Positions 12,684 through 16,038 of a DNA stretch of 16,038 nucleotides are shown here, one piece after another (position 1 is the stretch's first letter; the number at the start of each line of letters is the position of its first letter). The notes beneath the pieces are model-generated. The model was not told where the DNA came from and made no database searches. It worked only from the letters and a program-made list of their open reading frames with translations. The position numbers and the translations under genes were made by a program. Origin of the DNA: Omnitrophica WOR_2 bacterium RBG_13_41_10 (GTDB lineage Bacteria > Omnitrophota > Gorgyraeia > Gygaellales > Profunditerraquicolaceae). Location of the stretch: positions 15,767-31,804 of the forward strand of contig MHGH01000022.1 of the NCBI GenBank assembly GCA_001805465.1, read 5' to 3'.

Positions 12684-13313
12684 TTATTTGGAATATAACT
12701 CTACGATCAATTGTTCCTGAATGGTAGCGGGGATATCTTCTTTCTCAGGGAGCCTGGTAATTTTGGCTTTTAAACCCTGGGCATCTATTTCTAACCACGA
12801 AGGAACAGTCCTGTCTTTAGAAAACTCAATATTTTCTTTAACTTTTTTCTGGCATCTTTCTTTGGTTGCAACCTGAATAAGGTCTTCTTTTTTCACAAGA
12901 AAAGATGGTATGTTCACGCGCCTTGAATTTACATAGATAAAATTATGCCTGACCAGTTGCCTGCCTTGAGGCCGGGAAGCCGCAAACCCCAGGCGGAATA
13001 TTACGTTATCCAGCCTTCTTTCCAGAAGCTGTAACAAAACCCTTCCGGTAACCCCTTTGGTTTTGGAGGCAATTTTAAAATACCTGCGGAACTGCCTCTC
13101 TAAGACGCCGTAAGTCCTTTTTACTTTTTGTTTTTCTCTTAGCTGCGAACCGTAGTTAGAAAGCTTGGGCTTGCCTTTCTGGCCGTGTTGGCCCGGCGCA
13201 AAACTCCTTTTAGCAAAAGTGCATTTAGGGGTATTGCATTTAGGCCCTTTTAAAAATAATTTTTCTCCTTCGCGCCTGCATAACCTGCAAACTGCGTTTA
13301 TATATCGAGCCAT
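12684..13313 (-). CDS. rpsD: Ribosomal protein S4, zinc-binding form
   Basis: Primary 16S rRNA-binding protein of the small subunit, 209 residues. The N-terminus has a Cys4 zinc site (C9, C12, C26, C31), so this is the zinc-containing paralogue type. The S4 RNA-binding domain begins around LLERRLDNVIFRLGFA (96-111) and RQLVRHNFIYVNSRRVNIPS. The start lies 3 bases after rpsK; its Shine-Dalgarno AAGGAG is formed by the Lys/Arg codons at the end of rpsK. In model bacteria S4 is the translational repressor of this operon. Confidence 0.97.
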   Translation of the reverse strand: MARYINAVCRLCRREGEKLFLKGPKCNTPKCTFAKRSFAPGQHGQKGKPKLSNYGSQLREKQKVKRTYGVLERQFRRYFKIASKTKGVTGRVLLQLLERRLDNVIFRLGFAASRPQGRQLVRHNFIYVNSRRVNIPSFLVKKEDLIQVATKERCQKKVKENIEFSKDRTVPSWLEIDAQGLKAKITRLPEKEDIPATIQEQLIVELYSK

Positions 13314-13316
13314 CTA

Positions 13317-13706
13317 TTAAACTCTCCTTTTCTTTTTAGGACGGCATCCGTTATGCGGGGTAGGAGTGACATCCTTAATAGAGATGACGTTTATTCCGGC
13401 TGCCTGCAAGGCCCTGATTGCTGATTCTCTTCCGGCACCCGGCCCTTTTACTAAAACTTCCACTTCTTTTATTCCGATTTCTTTGGCTTTTTTTGCCGCA
13501 TCAGTAGCCGCAATTTGGGCTGCAAAGGGGGTGGATTTTTTTGCGCCGCTAAAACCTACCACGCCCGCGGAAGAACAAGCCAGGGTATTACCTTGTTTAT
13601 CGGTTATCGCTATAATAGTATTATTAAAACTTGCCTGGATGTGGACAATCCCTGAAGTTACTCCTTTGGCAATTTTTTTCTTTTTTGCTTTCTCTGTAGT
13701 AGCCAT
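13317..13706 (-). CDS. rpsK: Ribosomal protein S11
   Basis: The 129-residue platform protein of the small subunit is of normal length. Visible signatures are GIVHIQASFNNTIIAITD (19-36), SSAGVVGFSGAKKSTPFAAQ (45-64), KGPGAGRESAIRAL (87-100) and the highly conserved end DVTPTPHNGCRPKKKRR. A strong GGGAGG precedes the start. It lies between rpsM and rpsD as in most bacteria. Confidence 0.97.
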   Translation of the reverse strand: MATTEKAKKKKIAKGVTSGIVHIQASFNNTIIAITDKQGNTLACSSAGVVGFSGAKKSTPFAAQIAATDAAKKAKEIGIKEVEVLVKGPGAGRESAIRALQAAGINVISIKDVTPTPHNGCRPKKKRRV

Positions 13707-13721
13707 TAAGTACTGCCTCCC

Positions 13722-14156
13722 TTATTTAGGCTTAGCTGCCGCCGGGCCAGCAGCAGCGGGTCTCTTTGCCGCCGTTGCCTCCGGTTTCTTCACCACTGCC
13801 AATCCGCCCTTGCGCTTGCCTTTTCTAGTCCTGGCATTAGTACGGGTGCGCTGTCCGCGTACCGGAAGGCCTCTTTTATGGCGTAGCCCCCGGTAAGTAC
13901 CGATATCGATTAATCTTTTGATGTTTTGGGAGATTTCCCGTCGTAAATCCCCTTCCACTTTATAGCCGCTTTTCTGTATAGTATTAGTAATATGTAAAAC
14001 TTCTTCCTCGGATAAATCCTTGGCCCTTTTATTGGGATCAACACCGGCCTCTTTAAGGATTTTATTAGATAAAACCCTGCCTAGACCATAGATGTAAGTT
14101 AAAGAAATCTCTATACGCTTTTCTTTAGGAATATCTATACCTAAAATTCTCGGCAT
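13722..14156 (-). CDS. rpsM: Ribosomal protein S13 with Ala/Pro/Lys-rich tail
   Basis: Small-subunit head protein that contacts tRNA and the central bridge. Residues 1-117 are standard S13: RILGIDIPKEKRI, LTYIYGLGRVLSNKIL, GDLRREISQNIKRL, GTYRGLRHKRGLPVRGQRT and TRKGKRK. An additional 27 residues rich in Ala, Pro and Lys follow (118-144). A strong AGGAGAG sits just upstream (14161-14167). A hairpin lies between rpmJ and this gene. Confidence 0.96.
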   Translation of the reverse strand: MPRILGIDIPKEKRIEISLTYIYGLGRVLSNKILKEAGVDPNKRAKDLSEEEVLHITNTIQKSGYKVEGDLRREISQNIKRLIDIGTYRGLRHKRGLPVRGQRTRTNARTRKGKRKGGLAVVKKPEATAAKRPAAAGPAAAKPK

Positions 14157-14180
14157 TATTCTCTCCTCTTTCTATAGCTC

Positions 14181-14207
14181 TGTACCCTGTACTCTGTACA
14201 CGGTACA
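14181..14207 (-). repeat. Nested inverted repeat between rpmJ and rpsM
   Basis: TGTACC (14181-14186) pairs with GGTACA (14202-14207) and TGTAC (14188-14192) with GTACA (14196-14200), with one opposed C/C pair between them and a TCT loop. The RNA from the minus strand would form an 11-bp hairpin just after the rpmJ stop. No U-tract follows, so it is more likely an RNA-processing or stability element than a terminator. Confidence 0.5.
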
Positions 14208-14212
14208 ATACA

Positions 14213-14326
14213 CTATCCCTGTCTCTGCTTATGCTTGGGATTAACGCAAATAACCCGCACAATGCCTTTACGTTTGATAACTTTACATCTCTCGCAGATT
14301 TTTCTTACAGAAGCTTTTACTTTCAT
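14213..14326 (-). CDS. rpmJ: Ribosomal protein L36, zinc-binding form
   Basis: A 37-codon frame reads MKVKASVRKICERCKVIKRK and continues through GIVRVICVNPKHKQRQG to a TAG. This is the full length and signature of L36, with the zinc ligands C11, C14, C27 and H32, so it is the C+ form. It sits in its usual place between infA and rpsM. It has no convincing Shine-Dalgarno, and a stable hairpin ends 7 bases before its ATG, so its translation may be controlled or coupled. Confidence 0.95.
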   Translation of the reverse strand: MKVKASVRKICERCKVIKRKGIVRVICVNPKHKQRQG

Positions 14327-14333
14327 TTAATGA

Positions 14334-14375
14334 GCCCACAACTTACGGAATGAAATGAACGTAAGTTGTTTGGGC
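14334..14375 (-). promoter_or_regulatory. Stem-loop directly upstream of rpmJ
   Basis: GCCC plus ACAACTTACG (14334-14347) pairs with CGTAAGTTGT plus GGGC (14360-14375), leaving a 2-base bulge and a 12-base loop. In the minus-strand transcript it ends 7 bases before the rpmJ ATG, where a ribosome site would normally be. No U-run follows. It is a candidate translational control or processing structure. Confidence 0.6.
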
Positions 14376-14381
14376 GAATTA

Positions 14382-14418
14382 ATCCCCCTTCTTGCATTCT
14401 GGAAGAATGCAGGGGGAT
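14382..14418 (-). promoter_or_regulatory. Strong bulged stem-loop between infA and rpmJ
   Basis: ATCCCCC (14382-14388) pairs with GGGGGAT (14412-14418) and TGCATTCT (14393-14400) with AGAATGCA (14404-14411), with a TTCT bulge and a GGA triloop: 15 base pairs in all. It begins about 10 bases after the infA stop in the minus-strand transcript. What follows is TAATTCG rather than a T-run, so it is not a standard intrinsic terminator. Confidence 0.6.
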
Positions 14419-14428
14419 GTGTCCTCAC

Positions 14429-14647
14429 TTATTTAACTCTAAAAGTTATCCTTCCCCGGTTTAGGTCGTAAGGGGAAAGCTCCAGCTTTACTTTGTCGCC
14501 GGGAAGTATTCTGATAAAATTCATCCGCATTTTTCCCGATATATGCGCGGTAATAATATGGCCGTTTTCAAGCTCCACCTTAAACATGGCATTAGGTAAT
14601 GCCTCTATTATGGTCCCTTCGGTTTCAATCAGCTCTTCTTTTGCCAT
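14429..14647 (-). CDS. infA: Translation initiation factor IF-1
   Basis: The 72-residue single OB-fold protein has the exact length and signature of bacterial IF-1: MAKEELIETEGTIIEALPNA, FKVELENGHIITAHISGKMRMNFIRILPGDKV and a C-terminal LSPYDLNRGRITFR. It binds the ribosomal A site during initiation. It lies 20 bases after map, with AAGGATAAGG before the ATG. Confidence 0.97.
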   Translation of the reverse strand: MAKEELIETEGTIIEALPNAMFKVELENGHIITAHISGKMRMNFIRILPGDKVKLELSPYDLNRGRITFRVK

Positions 14648-14667
14648 GCCTTATCCTTAAGCCATAA

Positions 14668-15414
14668 TCAGATATTAGTCAGGATTTCCGGCCCGTTTTC
14701 CGTAATAGCCACTGTATGTTCAAAATGAGCGGATAAAAGCCCGTCTTTGGTTACTGCAGTCCAATTATTGTCCAATATCCGCGACTTCCAGGTCCCTACG
14801 TTTACCATCGGCTCAATCGCTAAAACCATGCCGCTTGCTAAAACCGGGCCTTGTCCGGAATTTCCAAAATTGGGTATTTCCGGCTCTTCGTGCAGTTTAG
14901 CCCCTATGCCGTGGCCGACAAATTCCCGCACTATAGAAAACCCGTTTTTTTCTACCATACCTTGAATGGCGCTGGATATATCATACAAGTGATTGCCTGC
15001 CTTGGCCTGTTTTATGCCTTCTGATAAAGAGCTTTTAGTAACTTCTAAAAGTTTTTGCGCCTGTGGGCTGATTTTTCCTATTCCTTTTGTCACAGCCGCA
15101 TCTGAAAAATAGCCGTTATAAATAACCCCTACATCTAAGCCTATAATATCCCCTTCTTTGAGTTCTCTGCTTCCCGGTATGCCGTGCACTATTTCTGCAT
15201 TAGTAGAGGTACATATACTAGCGGGGAACCCTTTGTATCCTTTAAAAGCAGGCTCTACTTTATTTTTCTTAAAAAGGCTCTCTGCTAAGCGGTCTATTTC
15301 TTCGGTAGAAACCCCTGCCTTGGTAAACTCAAAGAGCTCTTTTATTATTATTCCCAAAATCTTGCCTGCACGCCGCAGTATATCTAATTCTTCTTTAGAC
15401 TTTATGGGAATCAT
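14668..15414 (-). CDS. map: Methionine aminopeptidase, type I
   Basis: Removes the N-terminal Met from new proteins. The 248-residue protein carries the full metal site: D94 (GLDVGV), D105 (GYFSDAAVT), H168 (EFVGHGIG), E201 (AIEPM), E232 (FEHTVAI), plus H77 (IVHGIP) and H175 for substrate. No N-terminal SH3-binding extension is present, so it is the short bacterial type Ia. It overlaps the adk end by 20 bases and is followed by infA, the usual secY-adk-map-infA order. Confidence 0.96.
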   Translation of the reverse strand: MIPIKSKEELDILRRAGKILGIIIKELFEFTKAGVSTEEIDRLAESLFKKNKVEPAFKGYKGFPASICTSTNAEIVHGIPGSRELKEGDIIGLDVGVIYNGYFSDAAVTKGIGKISPQAQKLLEVTKSSLSEGIKQAKAGNHLYDISSAIQGMVEKNGFSIVREFVGHGIGAKLHEEPEIPNFGNSGQGPVLASGMVLAIEPMVNVGTWKSRILDNNWTAVTKDGLLSAHFEHTVAITENGPEILTNI

Positions 15415-16038
15415 GTATTTGCTTAACTAATTGAATAATTTTATTAAGCACTGTTTTGGCTGACTCATCAGCATTCAAATTATATAATTTTTGTTTTGAT
15501 GCGTAATATTTAATCAGCCCGTCGGTTTCTTTGTGGTAAACCTCCAGGCGCTTTTTAATCGTGGGTTCCTGATCGTCGGTCCTCTGATAAAGTTTTGCAC
15601 TACAGTTGTCACAGATCATATCAAGCTTAGGCGGCATATTTTTAATATGGAAGTTTAAGCCGCATTTGCTACAGACCAGCCGGCCCGTCAACCGCTGAAT
15701 AATCACCGGCTCACTAGCCTCTAGATTAACCACGATATCTATGCCCATGTTTTTTTCTTTTAAAATATCATCCAGGGTCTTGGCCTGGTTTAGGTTTCTG
15801 GGATACCCGTCTAAAATAAAACCGTTTTTTGTATCCGCTTGAGTGAATCTTTCTTGTAACATTGCTGCCACTAATTCATCGGGAACCAAGCCCCCCTTCT
15901 CCATATAATCTTTGGCCTGTTTTCCTAGCGTAGTCAGAGAAGAAACATTCTGCCTTAATATATCCCCTGTCGAAATATGAGAAAGACCTAATTTTCTAGC
16001 TAATGCCTTGGCCTGCGTTCCCTTACCGGCTCCCGGTG
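15395..16038 (-). CDS. adk: Adenylate kinase, zinc-lid type (5' end cut by window edge)
   Basis: Converts ATP and AMP to two ADP. The frame is open to the right window edge, and 213 residues are visible; roughly 8-9 N-terminal residues are missing. The first visible residues PGAGKGTQAKAL are the P-loop, followed by HISTGDILR (AMP-binding), LVPDELV, LDGYPRN, and a LID domain with two CxxC pairs (CSKC and CDNC) in zinc-finger style, then RTDDQEPTIKKRL. An internal ATG at 15902-15904 is not the start, because the P-loop lies upstream of it. It overlaps map by 20 bases. Confidence 0.96.
   Translation of the reverse strand, partial: PGAGKGTQAKALARKLGLSHISTGDILRQNVSSLTTLGKQAKDYMEKGGLVPDELVAAMLQERFTQADTKNGFILDGYPRNLNQAKTLDDILKEKNMGIDIVVNLEASEPVIIQRLTGRLVCSKCGLNFHIKNMPPKLDMICDNCSAKLYQRTDDQEPTIKKRLEVYHKETDGLIKYYASKQKLYNLNADESAKTVLNKIIQLVKQIHDSHKV

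Noticed and set aside
14334..14418. Intrinsic terminators between infA and rpmJ
   Set aside because: Both stems are strong, but neither is followed by a run of U on the transcribed strand, and the operon continues immediately.
15395..15904. Adenylate kinase starting at the ATG at 15904
   Set aside because: The P-loop PGAGKGTQ and AMP-binding STGD motifs are encoded upstream in the same frame, so the gene continues past the right window edge.
1..16038. CRISPR arrays, tRNA or rRNA genes, insertion sequences
   Set aside because: Reading both strands showed no regularly spaced repeats, no cloverleaf with conserved arms and no transposase frame.

Overview
The window is from a bacterial chromosome of moderate to low GC. 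Its right two thirds is the end of the conserved spc/alpha ribosomal superoperon running into a metabolic operon. Its left third is a small accessory block with its own promoters. The gene content fits an uncultured, probably anaerobic Gram-negative-type lineage. The style of the AbiEi-like and excisionase-like regulators and the mixed ribosomal/metabolic operon suggest Omnitrophota, but no phylogenetic marker was compared, so that placement is a guess.

Right part (about 11060-16038, all minus strand): adk (5' end cut by the window edge), map, infA, rpmJ (37 codons), rpsM, rpsK, rpsD, rpoA, rplQ. This is the classic order. S4, L36 and adenylate kinase all keep zinc-type Cys clusters. S13 and especially L17 carry extra basic tails. 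Two strong stem-loops sit between infA and rpmJ and another between rpmJ and rpsM; none has a U-tract.

Middle part (2927-11055, minus strand): only 6 bases after rplQ a tightly packed metabolic run begins. It holds an aspartate-type aminotransferase, a LeuC-type dehydratase large subunit, a PilT ATPase, the matching LeuD-type small subunit, isocitrate dehydrogenase, malate dehydrogenase, dihydrolipoamide dehydrogenase, LipB octanoyltransferase and a free-standing 76-residue lipoyl domain. Most junctions are 1-base TAATG or 4-base ATGA overlaps, so translation is probably coupled. Together they look like a module for C4/C6 acid interconversion (aspartate, oxaloacetate, malate; citrate or a relative, isocitrate, 2-oxoglutarate) plus the means to make and re-oxidise a lipoylated carrier. 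pilT is lodged between the two dehydratase subunit genes.

Left part (1-2926): a HigB/HigA-type toxin-antitoxin pair on the plus strand has a near-perfect promoter whose -10 box lies 4 bases before the toxin ATG, implying a leaderless toxin mRNA. Divergent from it is an operon of a small excisionase-family DNA-binding protein, a SRPBCC (START-like) protein and a homologue of the cyanobacterial long-chain acyl-ACP reductase, with the catalytic-type Cys and NADPH-binding loop present. At the left edge the first 55 codons of an AbiEi-type antitoxin/regulator are visible, preceded by a TTGACA-16-TATAAT promoter overlapped by a 42-bp dyad. The acyl-ACP-reductase operon and the orphan lipoyl module are the two parts most worth following up.
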